A program made the translations under genes and the position numbers. Shown here in pieces: positions 1-13,240 of a DNA stretch of 64,000 bases. Every line of letters starts with the position of its first letter. Positions within the stretch are counted from its first letter, which is position 1. The stretch is from the NCBI GenBank assembly GCA_964036665.1, contig OZ038531.1, positions 14,570,168-14,634,167 of the forward strand, in the 5' to 3' direction. The DNA comes from Gordius sp. MW1. Its lineage: Eukaryota > Nematomorpha > Gordioida > Gordea > Gordiidae. The notes under the pieces were generated by a model. It was not told the DNA's origin and searched no databases. It was given only the letters and a program-made list of their open reading frames with translations.

Positions 1-291
1 GCAGTTTTCAAAAATTAAGCACTCACGTTGCGATACAACAAACTAATCGCAACAATAAAACGTTGTCTTTTGTCAAAATGATAGTTCTCGCAGCTTAAAA
101 CCTCTTTTCGGAAATCAATCGAGGATAATGGGATTCTCAAATTATCTTACTTTTATATATTTTTTCATGCTCTTTCATATAGAATCAAAACCGTATTCAT
201 CCGATGAAAGTTGTCGTTTTCAGACGTGGTTTCTTAGATCCCAAGTAAAAATTTATCAGAATCTAATAACTATTACTTTGAAATCATGTTT

Positions 292-633
292 CAAAAATTA
301 AGCACGCACGTTGCGATACAACAAACTAATCGCGACAATAAAACGTTGTCTTTTGTCAAAATGATAGTTCTCGCAGCTTAACTTTTTTCGGAAGTCAATC
401 GAGGTTAATAGGATTCTCAAATTGGCTTACTTTTATATATTTTTTCATGCTCTTTCACATAGAATCGAAAAAAATAAATATTTTTACCTCAAAATTTTTC
501 ACATATTTTTCTTCTAACCGTATTCATCCGATGAAAGTTGTCGTTTTCAGACGTGGTTTCTATGATCCCAAGTAAAAATTTATCAGAATTAAAAAACTAT
601 TACTTTGAAATCATGATCGCATAGAGCAGTTTT
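292..633. repeat. Representative 342-bp unit (CTTAAC type)
   Basis: Lacks three bases in the CAGCTTAAAACC region, reading CAGCTTAACTTTTTTCGG, and has GAGGTTAATAGG instead of GAGGATAATAGG. Such units start at 292, 2580, 6280, 9541, 16203, 19790, 21733, 30134, 32479 and 34824, each immediately after a 283-bp unit, so the two travel as a 625-bp pair. Other 342-bp units (28131, 30476, 32821; also 40543, 42890) get that length from different small deletions. Confidence 0.85.
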
Positions 634-718
634 CAAAAATTAAGCACTCACATTGCGATACAACAAACTAATCGCAACAATAAAACGTTGTCTTTTGTCA
701 AAATGATAGTTCTCGCAG

Positions 719-2390
719 CTTAAAACCTTTTTTCGGAAGTCAATCGAGGATAATGGGATTCTCAAATTGGCTTACTTTTATATATTTTTTCATGCTCTTT
801 CACATAGAATCGAAAAAAATAAATATTTTTACCTCAAAATTTTTCACATATTTTTCTTCTAACCGTATTCATCCGATGAAAGTTGTCGTTTTCAGACGTG
901 GTTTCTATGATCCCAAGTAAAAATTTATCAGAATTAAAAAACTATTACTTTAAAATCATGATCGCATAGAGCAGTTTTCAAAAATTAAGCACTCACGTTG
1001 CGACACAACAAACTAATCGCAACAATAAAACGTTGTCTTTTGTCAAAATGATAGTTCTCGCAGCTTAAAACCTATTTTCGGAAGTCAATCGAGGATAATA
1101 GGATTCTCAAATTGGCTTACTTTTATATATTTTTTCATGCTCTTTCACATAGAATCGAAAAAAATAAATATTTTTACCTCAAAATTTTTCACATATTTTT
1201 CTTCTAACCGTATTCATCCGATGAAAGTTGTCGTTTTCAGACGTGGTTTCTATGATCCCAAGTAAAAATTTATGAGAATCTAAAAACTATTACTTTGAAA
1301 TCATTATCGCATAGAGCAGTTTTCAAAAATTAAGCACTCACGTTGCGATACAACAAACTAATCGCGACAATAAAACGTTGTCTTTTGTCAAAATGATAGT
1401 TCTCGCAGCTTAAAACCTTTTTTCGGAAGTCAATCGAGGATAATAGGATTCTCAAATTGGCTTACTTTTATATATTTTTTCATGCTCTTTCACATAGAAT
1501 CGAAAAAAATAAATATTTTTACCTCAAAATTTTTTACATATTTTTCTTTGAACCGTATTCATCCGATGAAAGTTGTCGTTTTCAGACGTGGTTTCTAATA
1601 TCGCAAGTAAAAATTTATCAGAATCTAAAAACTATTACTTTGAAATCATGATCGCATAGAGCAGTTTTCAAAAATTAAGCACTCACGTTGCGATACAACA
1701 AACTAATCGCAACAATAAAACGTTGTCTTTTGTCAAAATGATAGTTCTCGCAGCTTAAAACCTCTTTTCGGAAGTCAATCGAGGATAATGGGATTCTCAA
1801 ATTGGCTTACTTTTATATATTTTTTCATGCTCTTTCACATAGAATCAAAACCGTATTCATCCGATGAAAGTTGTCGTTTTCAGACGTGGTTTCTTAGATC
1901 CCAAGTAAAAATTGATCAGAATCTAAAAACTATTACTTTGAAATCATGTTTCAAAAATTAAGCACGCACGTTGCGATACAACAAACTAATCGCGACAATA
2001 AAACGTTGTCTTTTGTCAAAATGATAGTTCTCGCAGCTTAAAACCTCTTTTCGGAAGTCAATCGAGGATAATAGGATTCTCAAATTGGCTTACTTTTATA
2101 TATTTTTTCATGCTCTTTCACATAGAATCGAAAAAAATAAATATTTTTACCTCAAAATTTTTCACATATTTTTCTTCTAACCGTATTCATCCGATGAAAG
2201 TTGTCGTTTTCAGACGTGGTTTCTATGATCCCAAGTAAAAATTTATGAGAATCTAAAAACTATTACTTTGAAATCATTATCGCATAGAGCAGTTTTCAAA
2301 AATTAAGCACTCACGTTGCGATACAACAAACTAATCGCGACAATAAAACGTTGTCTTTTGTCAAAATGATAGTTCTCGCAGCTTAAAACC
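719..2390. repeat. Duplicated block, first copy (offset 6,271)
   Basis: Matches 6990-8661 in unit order 345, 345, 345, 283, 345 and in subtype markers. These include TTAAAATCATG, GCGACACAAC with CCTATTTTCGG, the AATATCGC cassette, and a short unit with AATTGATCAG. Boundaries are where markers stop agreeing and are good to tens of bases. Confidence 0.7.
1669..1951. repeat. Representative 283-bp short unit
   Basis: Carries both the 47-bp internal deletion (AGAATCAAAACCG) and the 15-bp junction deletion (ATCATGTTTC), which account for 345 minus 62. It has TTAGATCCC in the cassette and is followed by a unit with CGCACG and ATCGCGAC. Short units of 283 or 282 bp start at 9, 1669, 2297, 5997, 6622, 7940, 9258, 12958, 14606, 15920, 16545, 18193, 19507, 20132, 21450, 23779, 25090, 29851, 32196, 34541, 39632, 39915, 41917, 44603, 46265, 47926, 49931, 51593, 52565, 53535, 54850, 55820 and 58160. 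One subtype (9, 2297, 5997, 9258, 15920, 19507, 21450) has AAATTATCTTAC instead of AAATTGGCTTAC. Confidence 0.9.
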
Positions 2391-2493
2391 TATTTTCGGA
2401 AATCAATCGAGGATAATGGGATTCTCAAATTATCTTACTTTTATATATTTTTTCATGCTCTTTCACATAGAATCAAAACCGTATTCATCCGAT

Positions 2494-5400
2494 AAAAGTT
2501 GTCGTTTTCAGACGTGGTTTCTTAGATCCCAAGTAAAAATTTATCAGAATCTAATAACTATTACTTTGAAATCATGTTTCAAAAATTAAGCACGCACGTT
2601 GCGATACAACAAACTAATCGCGACAATAAAACGTTGTCTTTTGTCAAAATGATAGTTCTCGCAGCTTAACTTTTTTCGGAAGTCAATCGAGGTTAATAGG
2701 ATTCTCAAATTGGCTTACTTTTATATATTTTTTCATGCTCTTTCACATAGAATCGAAAAAAATAAATATTTTTACCTCAAAATTTTTCACATATTTTTCT
2801 TCTAACCGTATTCATCCGATGAAAGTTGTCGTTTTCAGACGTGGTTTCTATGATCCCAAGTAAAAATTTATCAGAATTAAAAAACTATTACTTTGAAATC
2901 ATGATCGCATAGAGCAGTTTTCAAAAATTAAGCACTCACGTTGCGATACAACAAACTAATCGCAACAATAAAACGTTGTCTTTTGTCAAAATGATAGTTC
3001 TCGCAGCTTAAAACCTTTTTTCGGAAGTCAATCGAGGATAATGGGATTCTCAAATTGGCTTACTTTTATATATTTTTTCATGCTCTTTCACATAGAATCG
3101 AAAAAAATAAATATTTTTACCTCAAAATTTTTCACATATTTTTCTTCTAACCGTATTCATCCGATGAAAGTTGTCGTTTTCAGACGTGGTTTCTATGATC
3201 CCAAGTAAAAATTTATCAGAATTAAAAAACTATTACTTTAAAATCATGATCGCATAGAGCAGTTTTCAAAAATTAAGCACTCACGTTGCGACACAACAAA
3301 CTAATCGCAACAATAAAACGTTGTCTTTTGTCAAAATGATAGTTCTCGCAGCTTAAAACCTATTTTCGGAAGTCAATCGAGGATAATAGGATTCTCAAAT
3401 TGGCTTACTTTTATATATTTTTTCATGCTCTTTCACATAGAATCGAAAAAAATAAATATTTTTACCTCAAAATTTTTTACATATTTTTCTTTGAACCGTA
3501 TTCATCCGATGAAAGTTGTCGTTTTCAGACGTGGTTTCTAATATCGCAAGTAAAAATTTATCAGAATCTAAAAACTATTACTTTGAAATCATGATCGCAT
3601 AGAGCAGTTTTCAAAAATAAAGCACTCACGTTGCGATACAACAAACTAATCGCAACAATAAAACGTTGTCTTTTGTCAAAATGATAGTTCTCGCAGCTTA
3701 AAACCTCTTTTCGGAAGTAAATCGAGGATAATAGGATTCTCAAATTGGCTTACTTTTATATATTTTTTCATGCTCTTGCACATACAATCGAAAAAAATAA
3801 ATATTTTTACCTCAAAATTTTTCACATATTTTTCTTCTAACCGTATTCATCCGATGAAAGTTGTCGTTTTCAGACGTGGTTTCTATGATCCCAAGTAAAA
3901 ATTTATCAGAATTAAAAAACTATTACTTTAAAATCATGATCGCATAGAGCAGTTTTCAAAAATTAAGCACTCACGTTGCGACACAACAAACTAATCGCAA
4001 CAATAAAACGTTGTCTTTTGTCAAAATGATAGTTCTCGCAGCTTAAAACCTATTTTCGGAAGTCAATCGAGGATAATAGGATTCTCAAATTGGCTTACTT
4101 TTATATATTTTTTCATGCTCTTTCACATAGAATCGAAAAAAATAAATATTTTTACCTCAAAATTTTTCACATATTTTTCTTCTAACCGTATTCATCCGAT
4201 GAAAGTTGTCGTTTTCAGACGTGGTTTCTTAGATCCCAAGTAAAAATTTATTAGAATCTAAAAACTATTACTTTGAAATCATGTTTCAAAAATTAAGCAC
4301 GCACGTTGGGATACAACAAACTAATCGCGACAATAAAACGTTGTCTTTTGTCAAAATGATAGTTCTCGCAGCTTAAAACCTCTTTTCGGAAGTCAATCGA
4401 GGATAATAGGATTCTCAAATTGGCTTACTTTTATATATTTTTTCATGCTCTTTCACATAGAATCGAAAAAAATAAATATTTTTACCTCAAAATTTTTCAC
4501 ATATTTTTCTTCTAACCGTATTCATCCGATGAAAGTTGTCGTTTTCAGACGTGGTTTCTATGATCCCAAGTAAAAATTTATCAGAATTAAAAAACTATTA
4601 CTTTAAAATCATGATCGCATAGAGCAGTTTTCAAAAATTAAGCACTCACGTTGCGACACAACAAACTAATCGCAACAATAAAACGTTGTCTTTTGTCAAA
4701 ATGATAGTTCTCGCAGCTTAAAACCTATTTTCGGAAGTCAATCGAGGATAATAGGATTCTCAAATTGGCTTACTTTTATATATTTTTTCATGCTCTTTCA
4801 CATAGAATCGAAAAAAATAAATATTTTTACCTCAAAATTTTTCACATATTTTTCTTCTAACCGTATTCATCCGATGAAAGTTGTCGTTTTCAGACGTGGT
4901 TTCTATGATCCCAAGTAAAAATTTATGAGAATCTAAAAACTATTTCTTTGAAATCATTATCGCATAGAGCAGTTTTCAAAAATTAAGCACTCACGTTGCG
5001 ATACAACAAACTAATCGCGACAATAAAACGTTGTCTTTTGTCAAAATGATAGTTCTCGCAGCTTAAAACCTTTTTTCGGAAGTCAATCGAGGATAATAGG
5101 ATTCTCAAATTGGCTTACTTTTATATATTTTTTCATGCTCTTTCACATAGAATCGAAAAAAATAAATATTTTTACCTCAAAATTTTTTACATATTTTTCT
5201 TTGAACCGTATTCATCCGATGAAAGTTGTCGTTTTCAGACGTGGTTTCTAATATCGCAAGTAAAAATTTATCAGAATCTAAAAACTATTACTTTGAAATC
5301 ATGATCGCATAGAGCAGTTTTCAAAAATAAAGCACTCACGTTGCGATACAACAAACTAATCGCAACAATAAAACGTTGTCTTTTGTCAAAATGATAGTTC

Positions 5401-5937
5401 TCGCAGCTTAAAACCTCTTTTCGGAAGTAAATCGAGGATAATAGGATTCTCAAATTGGCTTACTTTTATATATTTTTTCATGCTCTTGCACATACAATCG
5501 AAAAAAATAAATATTTTTACCTCAAAATTTTTCACATATTTTTCTTTGAACCGTATTCATCCGATGAAAGTTGTCGTTTTCAGACGTGGTTTCTTAGATC
5601 CCAAGTAAAAATTTATTAGAATCTAAAAACTATTACTTTGAAATCATGTTTCAAAAATTAAGCACGCACGTTGCGATACAACAAACTAATCGCGACAATA
5701 AAACGTTGTCTTTTGTCAAAATGATAGTTCTCGCAGCTTAAAACCTCTTTTCGGAAGTCAATCGAGGATAATAGGATTCTCAAATTGGCTTACTTTTATA
5801 TATTTTTTCATGCTCTTTCACATAGAATCGAAAAAAATAAATATTCTTACCTCAAAATTTTTCACATATTTTTCTTCTAACCGTATTCATCCGATGAAAG
5901 TTGTCGTTTTCAGACGTGGTTTCTATGATCCCAAGTA
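2494..5937. repeat. Duplicated 3.4-kb block, first copy (offset 6,961)
   Basis: Same unit-length series as 9455-12898: 342, 345, 345, 345, 330, 345, 345, 345, 330, 345. Rare variants shared at exactly 6,961 bp offset include GCACGTTGGG (4301 and 11262), CTATTTCTTTG (near 4940 and 11901) and AATATTCTTACC (near 5843 and 12804). The left end is set by GATAAAAG near 2493. The right end is set by the private GTAATCCTTTATC at 5935-5945. Confidence 0.85.
3957..4286. repeat. Representative 330-bp unit, probable long/short recombinant
   Basis: Keeps the 47-bp A/T module but lacks the 15-bp junction segment. Its right end (TTAGATCCC, then ATCATGTTTC) is that of a short unit and its left part that of a long unit. 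This fits a crossover between the module and the cassette. Others start at 5322, 10918, 12283, 13931, 17518 and 23104, and share TTTATTAGAATC, suggesting descent from one event. Confidence 0.75.
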
Positions 5938-6989
5938 ATCCTTTATCAGAATCTAAAAAGTATTACTTTGAAATCATGATCGCATAGAGCAGTTTTCAAA
6001 AATTAAGCACTCACGTTGCGATACAACAAACTAATCGCAACAATAAAACGTTGTCTTTTGTCAAAATGATAGTTCTCGCAGCTTAAAACCTCTTTTCGGA
6101 AATCAATCGAGGATAATGGGATTCTCAAATTATCTTACTTTTATATATTTTTTCATGCTCTTTCACATAGAATTAAAACCGTATTCATCCGATGAAAGTT
6201 GTCGTTTTCAGACGTGGTTTCTTAGATCCCAAGTAAAAATTTATCAGAATCTAATAACTATTACTTTGAAATCATGTTTCAAAAATTAAGCACGCACGTT
6301 GCGATACAACAAACTAATCGCGACAATAAAACGTTGTCTTTTGTCAAAATGATAGTTCTCGCAGCTTAACTTTTTTCGGAAGTCAATCGAGGTTAATAGG
6401 ATTCTCAAATTGGCTTACTTTTATATATTTTTTCATGCTCTTTCACATAGAATCGAAAAAAATAAATATTTTTACCTCAAAAATTTTCACATATTTTTCT
6501 TCTAACCGTATTCATCCGATGAAAGTTGTCGTTTTCAGACGTGGTTTCTATGATCCCAAGTAAAAATTTATGAGAATCTAAAAACTATTACTTTGAAATC
6601 ATGATCGCATAGAGCAGTTTTCAAAAATTAAGCACTCACGTTGCGATACAACAAACTAATCGCAACAATAAAACGTTGTCTTTTGTCAAAATGATAGTTC
6701 TCGCAGCTTAAAACCTCTTTTCGGAAGTCAATCGAGGATAATGGGATTCTCAAATTGGCTTACTTTTATATATTTTTTCATGCTCTTTCACATAGAATCA
6801 AAACCGTATTCATCCGATGAAAGTTGTCGTTTTCAGACGTGGTTTCTTAGATCCCAAGTAAAAATTGATCAGAATCTAAAAACTATTACTTTGAAATCAT
6901 GTTTCAAAAATTAAGCACGCACGTTGCGATACAACAAACTAATCGCGACAATAAAACGTTGTCTTTTGTCAAAATGATAGTTCTCGCAG

Positions 6990-8661
6990 CTTAAAACCTT
7001 TTTTCGGAAGTCAATCGAGGATAATGGGATTCTCAAATTGGCTTACTTTTATATATTTTTTCATGCTCTTTCACATAGAATCGAAAAAAATAAATATTTT
7101 TACCTCAAAATTTTTCACATATTTTTCTTCTAACCGTATTCATCCGATGAAAGTTGTCGTTTTCAGACGTGGTTTCTATGATCCCAAGTAAAAATTTATC
7201 AGAATTAAAAAACTATTACTTTAAAATCATGATCGCATAGAGCAGTTTTCAAAAATTAAGCACTCACGCTGCGACACAACAAACTAATCGCAACAATAAA
7301 ACGTTGTCTTTTGTCAAAATGATAGTTCTCGCAGCTTAAAACCTATTTTCGGAAGTCAATCGAGGATAATAGGATTCTCAAATTGGCTTACTTTTATATA
7401 TTTTTTCATGCTCTTTCACATAGAATCGAAAAAAATAAATATTTTTACCTCAAAATTTTTCACATATTTTTCTTCTAACCGTATTCATCCGATGAAAGTT
7501 GTCGTTTTCAGACGTGGTTTCTATGATCCCAAGTAAAAATTTATGAGAATCTAAAAACTATTACTTTGAAATCATTATCGCATAGAGCAGTTTTCAAAAA
7601 TTAAGCACTCACGTTGCGATACAACAAACTAATCGCGACAATAAAACGTTGTCTTTTGTCAAAATGATAGTTCTCGCAGCTTAAAACCTTTTTTCGGAAG
7701 TCAATCGAGGATAATAGGATTCTCAAATTGGCTTACTTTTATATATTTTTTCATGCTCTTTCACATAGAATCGAAAAAAATAAATATTTTTACCTCAAAA
7801 TTTTTTACATATTTTTCTTTGAACCGTATTCATCCGATGAAAGTTGTCGTTTTCAGACGTGGTTTCTAATATCGCAAGTAAAAATTTATCAGAATCTAAA
7901 AACTATTACTTTGAAATCATGATCGCATAGAGCAGTTTTCAAAAATTAAGCACTCACGTTGCGATACAACAAACTAATCGCAACAATAAAACGTTGTCTT
8001 TTGTCAAAATGATAGTTCTCGCAGCTTAAAACCTCTTTTCGGAAGTCAATCGAGGATAATGGGATTCTCAAATTGGCTTACTTTTATATATTTTTTCATG
8101 CTCTTTCACATAGAATCAAAACCGTATTCATCCGATGAAAGTTGTCGTTTTCAGACGTGGTTTCTTAGATCCCAAGTAAAAATTGATCAGAATCTAAAAA
8201 CTATTACTTTGAAATCATGTTTCAAAAATTAAGCACGCACGTTGCGATACAACAAACTAATCGCGACAATAAAACGTTGTCTTTTGTCAAAATGATAGTT
8301 CTCGCAGCTTAAAACCTCTTTTCGGAAGTCAATCGAGGATAATAGGATTCTCAAATTGGCTTACTTTTATATATTTTTTCATGCTCTTTCACATAGAATC
8401 GAAAAAAATAAATATTTTTACCTCAAAATTTTTCACATATTTTTCTTCTAACCGTATTCATCCGATGAAAGTTGTCGTTTTCAGACGTGGTTTCTATGAT
8501 CCCAAGTAAAAATTTATGAGAATCTAAAAACTATTACTTTGAAATCATTATCGCATAGAGCAGTTTTCAAAAATTAAGCACTCACGTTGCGATACAACAA
8601 ACTAATCGCGACAATAAAACGTTGTCTTTTGTCAAAATGATAGTTCTCGCAGCTTAAAACC
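6990..8661. repeat. Duplicated block, second copy (offset 6,271)
   Basis: Counterpart of 719-2390. One private change noted is CACGCTGCGAC near 7266. The left end joins a unit that carries the after-short-unit signature (CGCACG, ATCGCGAC), so the boundary falls inside unit 6905. Confidence 0.7.
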
Positions 8662-9454
8662 TTTTTTCGGAAGTCAATCGAGGATAATAGGATTCTCAAA
8701 TTGGCTTACTTTTATATATTTTTTCATGCTCTTTCACATAGAATCGAAAAAAATAAATATTTTTACCTCAAAATTTTTTACATATTTTTCTTTGAACCGT
8801 ATTCATCCGATGAAAGTTGTCGTTTTCAGACGTGGTTTCTAATATCGCAAGTAAAAATTTATCAGAATCTAAAAACTATTACTTTGAAATCATGATCGCA
8901 TAGAGCAGTTTTCAAAAATAAAGCACTCACGTTGCGATACAACAAACTAATCGCAACAATAAAACGTTGTCTTTTGTCAAAATGATAGTTCTCGCAGCTT
9001 AAAACCTCTTTTCGGAAGTAAATCGAGGATAATAGGATTCTCAAATTGGCTTACTTTTATATATTTTTTCATGCTCTTGCACATACAATCGAAATAAATA
9101 AATATTTTTACCTCAAAATTTTTCACATATTTTTCTTTGAACCGTATTCATCCGATGAAAGTTGTCGTTTTCAGACGTGGTTTCTATGATCCCAAGTAAA
9201 ACTTTATCAGAATCTAAAAAGTATTACTTTGAAATCATGATCGCATAGAGCAGTTTTCAAAAATTAAGCACTCACGTTGCGATACAACAAACTAATCGCA
9301 ACAATAAAACGTTGTCTTTTGTCAAAATGATAGTTCTCGCAGCTTAAAACCTCTTTTCGGAAATCAATCGAGGATAATGGGATTCTCAAATTATCTTACT
9401 TTTATATATTTTTTCATGCTCTTTCACATAGAATCAAAACCGTATTCATCCGAT

Positions 9455-12400
9455 GAAAGTTGTCGTTTTCAGACGTGGTTTCTTAGATCCCAAGTAAAAA
9501 TTTATCAGAATCTAATAACTATTACTTTGAAATCATGTTTCAAAAATTAAGCACGCACGTTGCGATACAACAAACTAATCGCGACAATAAAACGTTGTCT
9601 TTTGTCAAAATGATAGTTCTCGCAGCTTAACTTTTTTCGGAAGTCAATCGAGGTTAATAGGATTCTCAAATTGGCTTACTTTTATATATTTTTTCATGCT
9701 CTTTCACATAGAATCGAAAAAAATAAATATTTTTACCTCAAAATTTTTCACATATTTTTCTTCTAACCGTATTCATCCGATGAAAGTTGTCGTTTTCAGA
9801 CGTGGTTTCTATGATCCCAAGTAAAAATTTATCAGAATTAAAAAACTATTACTTTGAAATCATGATCGCATAGAGCAGTTTTCAAAAATTAAGCACTCAC
9901 GTTGCGATACAACAAACTAATCGCAACAATAAAACGTTGTCTTTTGTCAAAATGATAGTTCTCGCAGCTTAAAACCTTTTTTCGGAAGTCAATCGAGGAT
10001 AATGGGATTCTCAAATTGGCTTACTTTTATATATTTTTTCATGCTCTTTCACATAGAATCGAAAAAAATAAATATTTTTACCTCAAAATTTTTCACATAT
10101 TTTTCTTCTAACCGTATTCATCCGATGAAAGTTGTCGTTTTCAGACGTGGTTTCTATGATCCCAAGTAAAAATTTATCAGAATTAAAAAACTATTACTTT
10201 AAAATCATGATCGCATAGAGCAGTTTTCAAAAATTAAGCACTCACGTTGCGACACAACAAACTAATCGCAACAATAAAACGTTGTCTTTTGTCAAAATGA
10301 TAGTTCTCGCAGCTTAAAACCTATTTTCGGAAGTCAATCGAGGATAATAGGATTCTCAAATTGGCTTACTTTTATATATTTTTTCATGCTCTTTCACATA
10401 GAATCGAAAAAAATAAATATTTTTACCTCAAAATTTTTTACATATTTTTCTTTGAACCGTATTCATCCGATGAAAGTTGTCGTTTTCAGACGTGGTTTCT
10501 AATATCGCAAGTAAAAATTTATCAGAATCTAAAAACTATTACTTTGAAATCATGATCGCATAGAGCAGTTTTCAAAAATAAAGCACTCACGTTGCGATAC
10601 AACAAACTAATCGCAACAATAAAACGTTGTCTTTTGTCAAAATGATAGTTCTCGCAGCTTAAAACCTCTTTTCGGAAGTAAATCGAGGATAATAGGATTC
10701 TCAAATTGGCTTACTTTTATATATTTTTTCATGCTCTTGCACATACAATCGAAAAAAATAAATATTTTTACCTCAAAATTTTTCACATATTTTTCTTCTA
10801 ACCGTATTCATCCGATGAAAGTTGTCGTTTTCAGACGTGGTTTCTATGATCCCAAGTAAAAATTTATCAGAATTAAAAAACTATTACTTTAAAATCATGA
10901 TCGCATAGAGCAGTTTTCAAAAATTAAGCACTCACGTTGCGACACAACAAACTAATCGCAACAATAAAACGTTGTCTTTTGTCAAAATGATAGTTCTCGC
11001 AGCTTAAAACCTATTTTCGGAAGTCAATCGAGGATAATAGGATTCTCAAATTGGCTTACTTTTATATATTTTTTCATGCTCTTTCACATAGAATCGAAAA
11101 AAATAAATATTTTTACCTCAAAATTTTTCACATATTTTTCTTCTAACCGTATTCATCCGATGAAAGTTGTCGTTTTCAGACGTGGTTTCTTAGATCCCAA
11201 GTAAAAATTTATTAGAATCTAAAAACTATTACTTTGAAATCATGTTTCAAAAATTAAGCACGCACGTTGGGATACAACAAACTAATCGCGACAATAAAAC
11301 GTTGTCTTTTGTCAAAATGATAGTTCTCGCAGCTTAAAACCTCTTTTCGGAAGTCAATCGAGGATAATAGGATTCTCAAATTGGCTTACTTTTATATATT
11401 TTTTCATGCTCTTTCACATAGAATCGAAAAAAATAAATATTTTTACCTCAAAATTTTTCACATATTTTTCTTCTAACCGTATTCATCCGATGAAAGTTGT
11501 CGTTTTCAGACGTGGTTTCTATGATCCCAAGTAAAAATTTATCAGAATTAAAAAACTATTACTTTAAAATCATGATCGCATAGAGCAGTTTTCAAAAATT
11601 AAGCACTCACGTTGCGACACAACAAACTAATCGCAACAATAAAACGTTGTCTTTTGTCAAAATGATAGTTCTCGCAGCTTAAAACCTATTTTCGGAAGTC
11701 AATCGAGGATAATAGGATTCTCAAATTGGCTTACTTTTATATATTTTTTCATGCTCTTTCACATAGAATCGAAAAAAATAAATATTTTTACCTCAAAATT
11801 TTTCACATATTTTTCTTCTAACCGTATTCATCCGATGAAAGTTGTCGTTTTCAGACGTGGTTTCTATGATCCCAAGTAAAAATTTATGAGAATCTAAAAA
11901 CTATTTCTTTGAAATCATTATCGCATAGAGCAGTTTTCAAAAATTAAGCACTCACGTTGCGATACAACAAACTAATCGCGACAATAAAACGTTGTCTTTT
12001 GTCAAAATGATAGTTCTCGCAGCTTAAAACCTTTTTTCGGAAGTCAATCGAGGATAATAGGATTCTCAAATTGGCTTACTTTTATATATTTTTTCATGCT
12101 CTTTCACATAGAATCGAAAAAAATAAATATTTTTACCTCAAAATTTTTTACATATTTTTCTTTGAACCGTATTCATCCGATGAAAGTTGTCGTTTTCAGA
12201 CGTGGTTTCTAATATCGCAAGTAAAAATTTATCAGAATCTAAAAACTATTACTTTGAAATCATGATCGCATAGAGCAGTTTTCAAAAATAAAGCACTCAC
12301 GTTGCGATACAACAAACTAATCGCAACAATAAAACGTTGTCTTTTGTCAAAATGATAGTTCTCGCAGCTTAAAACCTCTTTTCGGAAGTAAATCGAGGAT

Positions 12401-12898
12401 AATAGGATTCTCAAATTGGCTTACTTTTATATATTTTTTCATGCTCTTGCACATACAATCGAAAAAAATAAATATTTTTACCTCAAAATTTTTCACATAT
12501 TTTTCTTTGAACCGTATTCATCCGATGAAAGTTGTCGTTTTCAGACGTGGTTTCTTAGATCCCAAGTAAAAATTTATTAGAATCTAAAAACTATTACTTT
12601 GAAATCATGTTTCAAAAATTAAGCACGCACGTTGCGATACAACAAACTAATCGCGACAATAAAACGTTGTCTTTTGTCAAAATGATAGTTCTCGCAGCTT
12701 AAAACCTCTTTTCGGAAGTCAATCGAGGATAATAGGATTCTCAAATTGGCTTACTTTTATATATTTTTTCATGCTCTTTCACATAGAATCGAAAAAAATA
12801 AATATTCTTACCTCAAAATTTTTCACATATTTTTCTTCTAACCGTATTCATCCGATGAAAGTTGTCGTTTTCAGACGTGGTTTCTATGATCCCAAGTA
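9455..12898. repeat. Duplicated 3.4-kb block, second copy (offset 6,961)
   Basis: Counterpart of 2494-5937. I saw no difference at the diagnostic sites compared. It ends in unit 12613, where the cassette becomes TTATGAGAATC, and leads directly into the 3,587-bp HOR. Confidence 0.85.
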
Positions 12899-13240
12899 AA
12901 AATTTATGAGAATCTAAAAACTATTACTTTGAAATCATGATCGCATAGAGCAGTTTTCAAAAATTAAGCACTCACGTTGCGATACAACAAACTAATCGCA
13001 ACAATAAAACGTTGTCTTTTGTCAAAATGATAGTTCTCGCAGCTTAAAACCTCTTTTCGGAAGTCAATCGAGGATAATGGGATTCTCAAATTGGCTTACT
13101 TTTATATATTTTTTCATGCTCTTTCACATAGAATCAAAACCGTATTCATCCGATGAAAGTTGTCGTTTTCAGACGTGGTTTCTTAGATCCCAAGTAAAAA
13201 TTGATCAGAATCTAAAAACTATTACTTTGAAATCATGTTT

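Larger units (their letters stand above)
1..12819. repeat. Mosaic region 1, no single HOR period
   Basis: Unit starts (length if not 345): 9(283), 292(342), 634, 979, 1324, 1669(283), 1952, 2297(283), 2580(342), 2922, 3267, 3612, 3957(330), 4287, 4632, 4977, 5322(330), 5652, 5997(283), 6280(342), 6622(283), 6905, 7250, 7595, 7940(283), 8223, 8568, 8913, 9258(283), 9541(342), 9883, 10228, 10573, 10918(330), 11248, 11593, 11938, 12283(330), 12613. Subtypes recur in different orders. Unit 2297 is a hybrid: ATCGCGAC and CCTATTTTCGG on the left, short-unit AAATTATCTTAC on the right. No other sequence class is present. Confidence 0.85.

Noticed and set aside
1457..1651. 64-codon open frame recurring in many full-length units (also 3400, 5110, 7728, 44046 and others)
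   Set aside because: It starts at TTG, not ATG, has no recognisable domain, and recurs only because the unit recurs. Most units interrupt it with stop codons, and no codon-level constraint is visible. Satellite DNA by chance.
3561..3743. 60-codon frame on the minus strand, repeated in units of the GAAGTAAATCG type
   Set aside because: Also begins at TTG, spans the unit junction, and exists only in one subtype. No sign of selection or homology.
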